Shown here: in pieces, positions 27,018 to 35,576 of the stretch
Numbering within the stretch: the first letter of the stretch is position 1
How the letters are laid out: each line of letters begins with the position of its first letter
Program-made: the position numbers and the translations under genes
Notes under the pieces: generated by a model
What the model saw: only the letters and a program-made list of their open reading frames with translations
Database searches by the model: none
What the model was told of the DNA's origin: nothing
From: Achromobacter xylosoxidans
GTDB lineage: Bacteria; Pseudomonadota; Gammaproteobacteria; Burkholderiales; Burkholderiaceae_B
Reading direction: 5' to 3'
DNA: 64,000 bases
Assembly: GCF_001457475.1 (NCBI RefSeq)
Contig: NZ_LN831029.1
Coordinates: forward strand, 5,642,001-5,706,000

Positions 27018-28196
27018 ATGAAAAAGACATTGCTCGCAGCCGCCATGCTGGCCACTTTCGCCGGCGCCGCCCAGGCGGAAACGTCAGTCACGCTCTACGG
27101 CATCATCGATACCGGTATCGGCTACAACAAGGTCTCCGGCACGAGTTCCATCATGGACGAAACCGGCGCAACCAGGGATGTGGACTTTGGCGGCAGCAGG
27201 ATCGGCATGATCAACGGTGTTCAGGCCGGCTCGCGCTGGGGCCTGAAGGGCTCCGAAGACCTGGGCGATGGCCTGCGCGCCATGTTCACGGTCGAAAGCG
27301 GCTTCGACTCGGGCGACGGCACGCAGCAGCAGAACCGCCTGTTCAATCGCCAGGCCACCGTCGGCCTGGCCAACGACGCCTGGGGCTCGGTGGAGTTCGG
27401 CCGGCAGACCACCGTCGGCGGCACCTTCCTGGCTGAAATCGATCCGTTCTACACCAGCTTCACCCAGGCCAATATCGGCACGACCTTCAGCGCGGCCAAC
27501 ACCATGCGCTGGGACAACATGATCATGTACCGCAGCCCCTGGACCGACGGCTTCCAGTTCGCGCTGGGGTATTCCTTCAATGTCGACACCACCGACAAGA
27601 ACCAGAGCGGCTTCCGCACCGCCGACAACGCCCGCGGCATCACCGCCGGCCTGCGCTATGTGAATGGCCCGCTGAACGTGTCGCTGACCTACGACCAGCT
27701 GAACAGTTCGAACCAGGCTCGCGACCTCGCTTCGAACGGCCGCGAGCGCATCATCAACGGCCATCCGGTCGAATTCGACCACGACCTCACTCCGCGCCAA
27801 TACGCCTTGGCAGTCTCGTACGATCTGGAAGTCGTGAAGCTGGCCGCGGCCTATGCACGCACCACCAACGGCTGGTTCGTCATGCAGGATCTGCCGGTGG
27901 GCTCGCTCAACGAAGACTACGGATCCTACAGCTACATCGACGGTTTCAAAGCCAACTCCTATATGCTGGGCGCCACGCTGCCGCTGGGCGGCGCAAGCAG
28001 CCTGTTTGGTTCGTGGCAACATCTCGCCTCCACCGACAGCGACGATCCCAAGATGAACGTCTGGAGCGTGGGCTACACCTACGACCTGTCCAAGCGCACC
28101 AGCGTCTACGCCTACGGCTCGTATGGCAAGAACTATGCGCTGGTTGAAGGCCTCAAGAGCACCGCAGGCGGCGTCGGCGTGCGTCACCTGTTCTGA
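27018..28196 (+). CDS. Gram-negative porin, paralogue 2
   Basis: A 392-residue outer membrane porin, closely related to its two neighbours. The signal peptide MKKTLLAAAMLATFAGAAQA precedes ETSVTLYGIIDTGIGYN. It shares long identical stretches with copy 1 (for example TIGTTFSAANTMRWDNM) and ends HLF. It differs most in surface loops: an insertion near residue 35 (SSIMDETGATRD) and one near residue 235. An AGGAA site lies 10 bp before the ATG. A strong terminator follows. Confidence 0.93.
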   Translation: MKKTLLAAAMLATFAGAAQAETSVTLYGIIDTGIGYNKVSGTSSIMDETGATRDVDFGGSRIGMINGVQAGSRWGLKGSEDLGDGLRAMFTVESGFDSGDGTQQQNRLFNRQATVGLANDAWGSVEFGRQTTVGGTFLAEIDPFYTSFTQANIGTTFSAANTMRWDNMIMYRSPWTDGFQFALGYSFNVDTTDKNQSGFRTADNARGITAGLRYVNGPLNVSLTYDQLNSSNQARDLASNGRERIINGHPVEFDHDLTPRQYALAVSYDLEVVKLAAAYARTTNGWFVMQDLPVGSLNEDYGSYSYIDGFKANSYMLGATLPLGGASSLFGSWQHLASTDSDDPKMNVWSVGYTYDLSKRTSVYAYGSYGKNYALVEGLKSTAGGVGVRHLF

Positions 28197-28205
28197 TCCG
28201 TTTCC

Positions 28206-28226
28206 CGCGCCGGCCAGGCCGGCGCG
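28206..28226. repeat. 21-bp near-perfect palindrome after porin 2
   Basis: CGCGCCGGCC, one A, then GGCCGGCGCG. It lies ten bases past the porin 2 stop and just before the likely terminator. No T tract follows it. Confidence 0.6.
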
Positions 28227-28244
28227 GCAACTTGTCCGCGCCCG

Positions 28245-28283
28245 GGGCGCATCCGCGCAGCTTCATGCGGATGCGCCCTTTCT
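28245..28283 (+). terminator. Terminator after porin 2
   Basis: GGGCGCATCCGC (28245-28256) and GCGGATGCGCCC (28267-28278) form a perfect 12-bp stem with a 10-nt loop, followed by TTTCT. It probably ends the porin 2 transcript, so porin 3 needs its own promoter. Confidence 0.8.
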
Positions 28284-28369
28284 CCATCCCCACTCGGGGT
28301 TAACCCCCTTGCGCCGCCGAAAATAACCAGAAATTCGTGATTTTTGCCAGAAAATAGGACTTTTTGACC

Positions 28370-28427
28370 TACAATAGCGGCCGGGAACACCGCTGGGCGT
28401 CATGCTCAGCGTGCTGTTCCCTTTCTT
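28370..28427 (+). promoter_or_regulatory. Porin 3 promoter -10 and terminator-like leader hairpin
   Basis: TACAAT at 28370-28375 is a good -10 element, but no good -35 is visible. Seven bases on, GGGAACA (28383-28389) pairs with TGTTCCC (28415-28421), with an inner 8-bp stem (28391-28398 with 28404-28411, one G-U) closing a 5-nt loop. TTTCTTTTTG follows. If transcription starts near 28382 the hairpin sits at the very 5' end of the mRNA. Confidence 0.55.
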
Positions 28428-28466
28428 TTTGTCTCTTCCTTTCCCTTCACTACAGGAGTCCCACGG

Positions 28467-29573
28467 ATGAAAAAGACGCTGCTCGCAGCCGCAATGTTGA
28501 CCACTTTTGCAGGCGTCGCTCAGGCAGAAACGTCAGTCACTCTCTATGGTGTCATCGACACCGGCATTGGCTACAACAAGATCAAGGGCAATGGCTATGA
28601 CGGCAGCAAGCTCGGCATGATCAACGGCATCCAGGCCGGCTCCCGCTGGGGCCTGCGCGGATCCGAAGACCTGGGCGATGGCCTGCGCGCCGTGTTCACA
28701 CTGGAAAGCGGTTTCGATTCGGGCAACGGCACCCGCGGCCAGAGCGGCCGCCTGTTCGGCCGCCAGGCCACCATCGGACTGGCCAGCGACGCCTGGGGCA
28801 CGATCGAATTCGGCCGCCAGGCCACCGTCGGCTCGAACTACCTGGCCGACATCGATCCCTTCTACACCAGCTACACCCAATCGAACCTGGGCCTGGGTTT
28901 CAGCGCGGCCAACACCATGCGCTGGGACAACATGGTGATGTACCGCAGCCCCTCGATGAGCGGCTTCCAGTTCGCCGCGGGCTATTCGTTCAACGTCGAC
29001 GATACCAACAACGACGAAACCCATTTCCGCACCAACGACAATTCGCGTGGCATCACCGCCGGCCTGCGCTACGTGGAAGGGCCGGTCAACGTCACGCTGA
29101 CCTACGACCAGCTCAATGGCTCGAACCGCGCGTCGATCGATCATGACGCCACGCCGCGCCAGTACGCGGTGGGCCTGTCGTACGACCTGGAAGTGGTGAA
29201 GCTGGCGGCCGCCTATGGCCGCACCACCGACGGCTGGTTCGTCGGCCAGGACCTGCCGGCCGGCACGCCGTTCAGCGACGAGTTCGGCACCAACCGCTAC
29301 GTCGACGGCTTCAAGGCCAACGCCTACATGCTGGGCGCGACGATGCCGGTGGGCGGGGCCAGCAGCCTGTTCGCGTCGTGGCAGCACGTGTCGCCGTCCA
29401 ACGATCGCCTGACCGGCGGCGACGCCAACATGAACGTCTGGAGCGTGGGCTACACCTACGACCTGTCCAAACGCACCAACCTGTACGCCTATGGTTCGTA
29501 CGGCAAGGACTACGCGTTCATCGATGGCCTCAAGAGCACCGCGGCCGGCGTCGGCATCCGCCACGTGTTCTAA
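28467..29573 (+). CDS. Gram-negative porin, paralogue 3
   Basis: A 368-residue porin and the shortest of the three. The signal peptide MKKTLLAAAMLTTFAGVAQA is followed by ETSVTLYGVIDTGIGYN; the protein ends HVF. It shares RQYAVGLSYDLEVVKLAAAYGRTTDGWFVGQDLPAG with copy 1 over parts of that stretch, indicating duplication and possibly recombination. A strong CAGGAG site lies 6-11 bp before the ATG. The stop overlaps the convergent AraC-type gene by 4 bp. Confidence 0.93.
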   Translation: MKKTLLAAAMLTTFAGVAQAETSVTLYGVIDTGIGYNKIKGNGYDGSKLGMINGIQAGSRWGLRGSEDLGDGLRAVFTLESGFDSGNGTRGQSGRLFGRQATIGLASDAWGTIEFGRQATVGSNYLADIDPFYTSYTQSNLGLGFSAANTMRWDNMVMYRSPSMSGFQFAAGYSFNVDDTNNDETHFRTNDNSRGITAGLRYVEGPVNVTLTYDQLNGSNRASIDHDATPRQYAVGLSYDLEVVKLAAAYGRTTDGWFVGQDLPAGTPFSDEFGTNRYVDGFKANAYMLGATMPVGGASSLFASWQHVSPSNDRLTGGDANMNVWSVGYTYDLSKRTNLYAYGSYGKDYAFIDGLKSTAAGVGIRHVF

Positions 29574-30358
29574 GGCGGGGGATCGCGCCGGCGCAGCCGG
29601 CGCCCCGGCGGCTCGCCGTAGGCGCGCCGGTACATGGCGATGAAGGCGCTGTCGCTGGCATAGCCCACGGCATGCGCCACCTCGGTCACCGAGGCGCCTT
29701 CGGCCAGCCGGGCCCGCGCCATCAACAGGCGGCATTGCGCGCGCCAGCGGGTGAACGACAGGCCGGTTTCGGCCAGGAACACCCGCGCCAGCGTGCGGCC
29801 GCTGGCCCCCACCCGCCGGCCCCATTCGTCGATCGACAGCGGGCAGGCCGGATTCTCCAGCAATTCACGCGCGATGGGCGCCAGCCGCCGGTCGCGCGGC
29901 ATCGGCAGATGCAGCGGCGCCGTCGGCGCCGCCGCCAGCTCGTCCAGCAACGCGCCCACCAGACGCTGGCGCGGCGCATCCAGGGCCGCGTCGGACGGCC
30001 ATTGCGTCACGCGCACGATCAGTTCGCGCAAGAGCGGATTGACGTCCAGGATCGCCGGCTCCCGTGGCAGGTCCGGGTAGGCGCGCACATCGAAATACAG
30101 GCTGCGATAGGCGAACGTGCCCTGCATGGCCGTGCGATGCACGCAACCGGCCGGCAGCCAGGCAGCCTGCAGCGGCGCCAGCTGCCCGACCCGGTCGGCC
30201 AGGTACAGCGTCACCCCGCCTTCCGCTTGATAAAGCAATTGGGCGCGCTGGTGCGCGTGCCAGTCCGAGGCATGCTCGCGCGTGTCGATCGCCATGCCCA
30301 CGATGGGGCAGGCGACGAGGTCGGGGTCCTCGACGGCGGGAAGCGTATAGATGGGCAT
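29570..30358 (-). CDS. AraC-family regulator with cupin domain
   Basis: A 262-residue protein with an N-terminal cupin (DWHAHQRAQLLYQAEGGVTLYL, then AWLPAGCVHRT) and a C-terminal AraC domain (about residues 160-255; VGYASDSAFIAMYRRAYGEPPGRRL). It is divergent from the Bcr/CflA-type exporter at 30449 with a 90-bp gap, so it probably regulates that gene. It overlaps the end of porin 3 by four bases. Confidence 0.87.
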   Translation of the reverse strand: MPIYTLPAVEDPDLVACPIVGMAIDTREHASDWHAHQRAQLLYQAEGGVTLYLADRVGQLAPLQAAWLPAGCVHRTAMQGTFAYRSLYFDVRAYPDLPREPAILDVNPLLRELIVRVTQWPSDAALDAPRQRLVGALLDELAAAPTAPLHLPMPRDRRLAPIARELLENPACPLSIDEWGRRVGASGRTLARVFLAETGLSFTRWRAQCRLLMARARLAEGASVTEVAHAVGYASDSAFIAMYRRAYGEPPGRRLRRRDPPP

Positions 30359-30448
30359 GTCCGATTGGCGATATTTTATGGCGCGATGTCGTGATTTTGC
30401 GCGCCGTGGCGCGCCTACGCTAGCGTCTTTTTGCTTGACGGCGACACC

Positions 30449-31615
30449 ATGTCTTCCCCCTCCTCCTCATCCGGCCCGCGCGCGCTGCCCCCGCCCTGGC
30501 TCGTCATTGCGCTGCTGGCGCTGCCGCAGGTCGCCGAGACCATACTCGCGCCCGCGCTGCCTGACCTGGCGCGCCACTGGCGCCTGGATGCCGCGGCCAC
30601 GCAGCCGGTCATGGGCATCTTCTTCGTCGGCTTTGCCGCCGGGGTGCTGCTGTGGGGCCATCTGGCCGACACCCGCGGGCGCCGCCCGGCGATGCTGGCC
30701 GGCCTGGCACTGGGGCTGGCGGGCACCTTGTGCGCGCTGGCCGCGCCGGCCTATCCCTGGCTGCTGGCCGGCCGTTTCCTGCAGGCGCTGGGGCTGGCGG
30801 CGTGTTCGGTGGTGACGCAGACCGTGCTGCGTGATTGCCTGGACGGCCCACGGCTGACCCATTACTTCGTCACGCTGGGCACGGTGCTGGCGTGGTCGCC
30901 GGCCGTCGGGCCGCTGACGGGCCAGGTGTTGGCCGACGGACACGGCTACGGCGGCGTGCTGGCCGCGATCGCGGTGGTGGTGGCGCTGCTGCTGGGAGCG
31001 GTCGCCTGGCGCTGGCGCGAAACCCGGCCGGCGCCGACCGGCGCCGTGCCGCTGGCCGCGCTGGCGCGCCGGATGCTGACCGACGGCGCGTTGCGCCTGG
31101 CGGTGCAGCGGGTGGCGGGACTGAACCTGCTGGTATTTTCGTTCTACGCGGCGGGACCGTTCATGACGGGTTCGCTGCCCGGCCTGGGCTTTGGCTGGGT
31201 GGGCCTGGGCGTGGCGCTGGCCGGCAGCCTGGGCGCGGCCTGCAACCGCCGCCTGCCCGCGACGGCGAGCGCCGCGATCCGGGTGCGGTATGGCCTGCGC
31301 TGCGTCGCGCTGGGCGCGGCGGCGCAGGCGCTGGCCATGGCGTGGCGGCCGCAGCCCGGCTGGCTGTGGGCCGCCGCGGCCTTGCCCGTGTTCATCGGCT
31401 ACGGCCTGGCGATACCCAATCTGCTGGGACCGGCGCTGCGTCGCTATGGCCATTGCCTGGGCCGCGCCGGCGCATTGTTCGGCCTGGCCTACTACAGCCT
31501 GCTGGGACTGGGATTGGCGGCCACGTCGTGGCTGCCGTTCGATACGCCGCTGCCGTTGAGCGCGGCCTGGCTGGCCGTCGCATTGTGGCTGTTGGCGGCG
31601 CGTGAACGTGATTAG
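30449..31615 (+). CDS. Bcr/CflA-family MFS drug exporter
   Basis: A 388-residue 12-span transporter. The segment LVIALLALPQVAETILAPALPDLARHWRLD and the loop LLWGHLADTRGRRPAMLAGL match the Bcr/CflA multidrug branch (DHA1), as does DCLDGPRLTHYFVTLGTVLAWSPAVGPLTGQ, quoted only in part. The ATG at 30449 is chosen; a TTG at 30431 would add six residues. It is paired with the divergent AraC regulator. Confidence 0.85.
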   Translation: MSSPSSSSGPRALPPPWLVIALLALPQVAETILAPALPDLARHWRLDAAATQPVMGIFFVGFAAGVLLWGHLADTRGRRPAMLAGLALGLAGTLCALAAPAYPWLLAGRFLQALGLAACSVVTQTVLRDCLDGPRLTHYFVTLGTVLAWSPAVGPLTGQVLADGHGYGGVLAAIAVVVALLLGAVAWRWRETRPAPTGAVPLAALARRMLTDGALRLAVQRVAGLNLLVFSFYAAGPFMTGSLPGLGFGWVGLGVALAGSLGAACNRRLPATASAAIRVRYGLRCVALGAAAQALAMAWRPQPGWLWAAAALPVFIGYGLAIPNLLGPALRRYGHCLGRAGALFGLAYYSLLGLGLAATSWLPFDTPLPLSAAWLAVALWLLAARERD

Positions 31616-31653
31616 CGCGGCCAGGCGGCCGGCCACCGCTTGCCAGCCAACCT

Positions 31654-32352
31654 TTACCGCGTCTGCGGGCGCTGGCGGCCCTTGCGCGCCGGTGGCGCCT
31701 CGACCGCCAGCCCCTCTGCGCGCCAGTCGGGAAAACCGGCGTCCAGCCGCCGCGCGCGCAGGCCATGGGCGCGCAGCGCGGTGACGGCATCGGACGACAG
31801 CACGCAGAAGGGGCCGCGGCAATAGGCCACGATCTCATGGTCGGCCGGCAGCTCTTCGAGCCGCTTGAGCAGTTCGTCCGCGGGAATGTTGATGGCGCCG
31901 GGCAGGTGCCCCTGCGCGAATTCGTCGGCGGGCCGCACGTCGAGCAGCGTCATGCTGCCTTCGCCCAGGCGGCTCAGCAGTTCGTCGCGCGATATGGCTT
32001 CGAGTCCGTCGCGCCGGTCCTGGCTGTCGGCCACCAGGCGCCGCATCTCGCCGCGATTGTGCTGCGCCACCGCGTCCAGGGCGTTGAGCAGGCCGGCGAT
32101 CGGCGCGGAGCCAAGCCGGTAGTACACGTGCTTGCCCTCGCGCCGCGTGACGACGAAGCCGGCGCGGCGCAACTGTTGCAGGTGCTGCGAGGCATTGGCC
32201 ACCGACAGTCCCGACAATTCGGCCAGCCGCTCGACCGGCCGCTCGCCCTGCGCGATATGCTCCAGCAGGATCAGGCGATGGGCGTTGCCCAGGGTGCGGG
32301 CGAGTTCGGCCAATTCGGCGGCAAGGGGGGGCTGGACGGAAGGCGCGGTCAT
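31654..32352 (-). CDS. ArsR-type HTH regulator fused to rhodanese
   Basis: A 232-residue protein with an ArsR winged helix-turn-helix (residues 10-85, LSGLSVANASQHLQQLRRAG) and a C-terminal rhodanese domain (about 120-220, LLDVRPADEFAQGHLPGAINIP) with catalytic loop CRGPFC, Cys178 as nucleophile. The fusion suggests a repressor that senses sulfane sulfur or persulfides through the rhodanese Cys. The start is uncertain: ATGs at 32370 and 32460 are also in frame, and none has a strong ribosome site. Confidence 0.85.
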   Translation of the reverse strand: MTAPSVQPPLAAELAELARTLGNAHRLILLEHIAQGERPVERLAELSGLSVANASQHLQQLRRAGFVVTRREGKHVYYRLGSAPIAGLLNALDAVAQHNRGEMRRLVADSQDRRDGLEAISRDELLSRLGEGSMTLLDVRPADEFAQGHLPGAINIPADELLKRLEELPADHEIVAYCRGPFCVLSSDAVTALRAHGLRARRLDAGFPDWRAEGLAVEAPPARKGRQRPQTR

Positions 32353-32491
32353 TGGCGGCGATCTTAGCATTGCGCCTGCACCCGTCTGCTCCTTGGACGC
32401 CTCCCCGGCATGTCCGCGGCGTGACGATGCAATGAACGCGAAACACGGCGCTGTCATCATTGGATACTTCTCGGATCAACCCCCCAAATCC

Positions 32492-33814
32492 ATGTCCCGC
32501 ATGCCTGCTTCCGACCTGCCCCGTCCGTTCACCGCTCGCTGGCGCCCCGCGCTGCGGATCCTGGCCCTGGCCACGCTGCCGCTGCTGCTGGCCGCCTGCA
32601 ACGGCGGCGGCGACGACGATGACGACGACACCAGCCCCCCGGTGGCGCAGAATCCGGCGCCGCCGGCGGACACGCGCAACCAGGCCTACCTGGCGGCCAA
32701 GGCCGGCGACGTGATCCAGGTGCGCATCGAGGAACTGCGGCCGACGCAGGCCGCGATCGGCTACGACCAGATCTACTACAAGCTGGGCCGCTGGCAAGGC
32801 GACTTCAATCGCGCCACCTGGGCGGCCGACCCGGTCAAGCAACTGGACTACCTGAACCGCACGGTCGGCAAGAAGTTCAGCGACTATTGCGAGGACATGG
32901 GCGCCACCACCTCCCAGGCCTTCACATCGATTGCGCAATTGCGGGCGGCGCGCCTGGACCAGCCGGCCACCTTCAGCTGCACCGCCGCCATGGGCGCCGA
33001 TCCCGCCAACCTGAAGACCGTGGTGGTCGGCTGGGACGGCAATCTGTACCTGACCGACGGCCACCACACCTTCTCGTCGCTGCGCGAGATCGCCGATGGC
33101 GGGCCCAAGCTGCCGGTGTGGGTCAAGGTCGATGCCAACTACAGCGGCGTCGGCAGCGCCGCGGCGTTCTGGCAACGCATGGTCGACGAACGCAAGGCCT
33201 GGCTGCGCGACGGCCAGAACCAGCCCATCACGGTGGACCAGCTGCCGACGCGGCTGGGCATCGCCAATGCGCAGGAAGCCGGCGGCATGCAGGAAGACCG
33301 CTACCGCTCGCTGGTGTACTTCACCCGCGACATCGCCTACAGCAACGGCAACCTGCCGGAGTTCGCGGAATTCCTGTGGGGCGACTGGCTGCGCCGGCAG
33401 GTGGCCGGCGGCCAGTTGCCGGGCCTGGACCAGTACGCCATGATGGCGCCGTCCACGCCCGCGCAGATCCTGACCGTGAGCACGCTGAATGCGTCGCTGG
33501 CCTCCACCGGCGCCAACGATGGCTACGCCGCCGCGGTGCGCAACGCCGCGCTGAAGATGAGCGCGCTGGCCGACAACGACATCGTGTTCCAGGACCGCAC
33601 GGCCGCCAGCCTGGGCCGCATCCAGCTGGTGGCGGGCGCCCCCAGCGGCTCGCCCACCAAGAAGGCGCGCGATACGCTCGAAGAACTGCCGCGCAACGAC
33701 GTCAAGGCCGACGCATCGCCGGAAGGCTCGCCGCGCGGCGCCGGCAAGCTGTGGTTCGCGGTCAACTACCGCGCCTGCGGCAAGCCCGCCGCCGGCACCT
33801 GCTGGGGCTGGTAG
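32492..33814 (+). CDS. Lipoprotein with ParB-like (ParBc_2) domain
   Basis: A 440-residue exported lipoprotein: signal sequence with lipobox LLLAAC near residue 36, followed by an Asp-rich tether (DDDDDD). The central domain includes QVRIEELRPTQAAIGYDQIYYKLGRW and LYLTDGHHTFSSLREI, the DGHHR-like motif of the ParB/sulfiredoxin fold seen in putative ParB-like nuclease lipoproteins. It is secreted, so a DNA-partition role is unlikely. A C-terminal Cys pair (YRACGKPAAGTC) may form a disulfide. The function is unknown. Confidence 0.75.
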   Translation: MSRMPASDLPRPFTARWRPALRILALATLPLLLAACNGGGDDDDDDTSPPVAQNPAPPADTRNQAYLAAKAGDVIQVRIEELRPTQAAIGYDQIYYKLGRWQGDFNRATWAADPVKQLDYLNRTVGKKFSDYCEDMGATTSQAFTSIAQLRAARLDQPATFSCTAAMGADPANLKTVVVGWDGNLYLTDGHHTFSSLREIADGGPKLPVWVKVDANYSGVGSAAAFWQRMVDERKAWLRDGQNQPITVDQLPTRLGIANAQEAGGMQEDRYRSLVYFTRDIAYSNGNLPEFAEFLWGDWLRRQVAGGQLPGLDQYAMMAPSTPAQILTVSTLNASLASTGANDGYAAAVRNAALKMSALADNDIVFQDRTAASLGRIQLVAGAPSGSPTKKARDTLEELPRNDVKADASPEGSPRGAGKLWFAVNYRACGKPAAGTCWGW

Positions 33815-33827
33815 GCGCGGGGCCGCC

Positions 33828-34436
33828 TCAGCGGTCGACCTGCATGGCCGGCCGCGCCTGCACCTTGCCCAGCCAGGCCTGCACCTTGGGGTGGGCCGCG
33901 ATCGGCGCCCCCAGCATCGCGCTGTAGCCGATCACCGACCCCACCACCAGGTCGGCCAGCGAATACTCGGCGCCCAGCATCCACGGCTGGCGCGCCAGGT
34001 GGCCCTCCAGCACCGCCAGCAGCGAATCCAGGTCTGCCAGCGCCCGCTCCGCCTGGCGCGGATCGCGTTGGCCTTCATCGCCATGGCCGAGGTGGAACAG
34101 GCGCCACAGCACCGCGCCATACGACACATAGGACCACGCGCACCAGGACATGGCGGCCAGCCGTTGCGGCGTGCCCGCGGCGGGCCACAGGCCGCGCTCG
34201 ACGCCCCAGTGCTCGCCCAGCCACAGCTGGATCGCCAGCGCCTCGAACAGCGGCGCGCCGTCCACGGTCAGCGTCGGCACCTTGCCGTTCGGATTGATCG
34301 CCAGGAACTCGGGCCGGCGCTGTTCGCCGGCGCGGATGTCGACCTTCACGCGTTCGTGCGGGACTTGCAGCTCGGCCAGGGCGGCGGCGATCGGGGAGGC
34401 GCTGGACTGGGGGTGCCAATAGAAGACGATGGACAT
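33828..34436 (-). CDS. Glutathione S-transferase family protein
   Basis: A 202-residue GST. The thioredoxin-like N-terminal domain has FYWHPQSSASPIAAALAELQVPHE, with Ser in the expected catalytic region, INPNGKVPTL (cis-Pro) and the glutathione-binding acidic-Ser equivalent replaced by LFEALAI. A helical C-terminal domain includes LGAEYSLADLVVGSVIGY. It is divergent from the YafY-type regulator at 34553, with a palindrome between them. The physiological substrate is unknown. Confidence 0.88.
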   Translation of the reverse strand: MSIVFYWHPQSSASPIAAALAELQVPHERVKVDIRAGEQRRPEFLAINPNGKVPTLTVDGAPLFEALAIQLWLGEHWGVERGLWPAAGTPQRLAAMSWCAWSYVSYGAVLWRLFHLGHGDEGQRDPRQAERALADLDSLLAVLEGHLARQPWMLGAEYSLADLVVGSVIGYSAMLGAPIAAHPKVQAWLGKVQARPAMQVDR

Positions 34437-34511
34437 GAAGAACTCCGGTTTTCAGGGATTCCCGCCGCGGCCCCATGGCCGCTGGCGATGGCGTGAACTG
34501 TAGAATCCATT

Positions 34512-34526
34512 GCGGACAGTTTCCGC
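34512..34526. promoter_or_regulatory. Candidate YafY-type operator
   Basis: GCGGA-N5-TCCGC is a perfect 5-5-5 interrupted palindrome in the GST/YafY gap, 26 bp before the regulator start. Position and symmetry fit autoregulation and control of the divergent GST gene. Confidence 0.45.
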
Positions 34527-34552
34527 CCTCGATTCGTTTTATCGTCACCGCC

Positions 34553-35557
34553 ATGCTCGCTTCCAGCAACCGACTCCTGCGCCTGCTTTCCCTGCTGCAG
34601 ACCCGCCGCCACTGGGCCGGCGGCGAACTGGCGCAGACGCTGGAAATCCACCCCCGCACATTGCGGCGCGACATCGACAGGCTGCGCGAGCTGGGCTACC
34701 CGATCCAGGCCAGCAGCGGCGTGGCGGGCGGTTATGCGTTTCGCGCGGGCAACGCCCTGCCGCCTTTGCTGCTGGATGACGACGAGGCGCTGACGGTGGC
34801 GATCACGCTGCGCACCGCGGCCACCGGTTCGGTGGGTGGCGCCGAGGAAGCGGCGTTGCGCGCGCTGGTGAAACTGGAACAGGTCATGCCTGCCAGGCTG
34901 CGCCACAAGGTGGATGCGCTGCGCACGGCGCTGGTGCCGGTGCCGCGCGCCGGTCCGCTGATCGATGCCAGCCAGCTGGCCGCCCTGGCTGCCGCCTGCC
35001 GCGACCAGCTGCGCGTGCATTTCGACTATACCGACGGCCGTGGACAGGCCACCAGCCGCCAGGTCGAGCCGCAGGGGCTGGCCCATACGGGCTATCGCTG
35101 GTATCTGGTGGCGTGGGATCCGGCGCGCGCGGACTGGCGCACCTTCCGGCTCGATCGTATCGCGGGCGCAGTGACCCCGGGCGCGCATTTTGCGCCACGC
35201 CCGCCGCCCGATGGCGGCGACCTGCGCGCCTACGTGGCGCGATCGGTGGGGCAGGCCGCCAACGGCGAAGAGGCGCGCATCGTCCTTCATGCCACGCGCG
35301 CGGCGATGACCGCGCGCATTCCGGCAGCCGTCGGCGAGATCGACGCCCTGGACGACGATCGCTGCCTGCTACGCTGCTCGGGCCAGTCGCTGGATGCGCT
35401 GGCGTACTGGCTGATGGCCTTGGAAGTGGAGTTCGATGTGCTGGCGCCCGCCGCGCTGGCGTTGCGCCTGCGCACCGCGGCAGAGCGCGTCGCGCGCATG
35501 CTGCAACGGCGGGAGACCGCGCCGGGCAGCCTGCCGGACGGCCCTGCCGGCGGCTGA
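34553..35557 (+). CDS. YafY-family regulator with HTH and WYL domain
   Basis: A 334-residue regulator. The N-terminus is an HTH_11 winged helix (SNRLLRLLSLLQTRRHWAGGELAQTLEIHPRTLRRDIDRL, quoted in overlapping parts), followed by GYPIQASSGVAGGYAF. The C-terminal half is a WYL domain (YRWYLVAWDPARADWRTFRLDRI), which in other families binds ligands or nucleic acid. The start at 34553 is where similarity begins. It probably controls the divergent GST. Confidence 0.88.
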   Translation: MLASSNRLLRLLSLLQTRRHWAGGELAQTLEIHPRTLRRDIDRLRELGYPIQASSGVAGGYAFRAGNALPPLLLDDDEALTVAITLRTAATGSVGGAEEAALRALVKLEQVMPARLRHKVDALRTALVPVPRAGPLIDASQLAALAAACRDQLRVHFDYTDGRGQATSRQVEPQGLAHTGYRWYLVAWDPARADWRTFRLDRIAGAVTPGAHFAPRPPPDGGDLRAYVARSVGQAANGEEARIVLHATRAAMTARIPAAVGEIDALDDDRCLLRCSGQSLDALAYWLMALEVEFDVLAPAALALRLRTAAERVARMLQRRETAPGSLPDGPAGG

Positions 35558-35576
35558 CGGCCCGGGCCGGGCGCGC

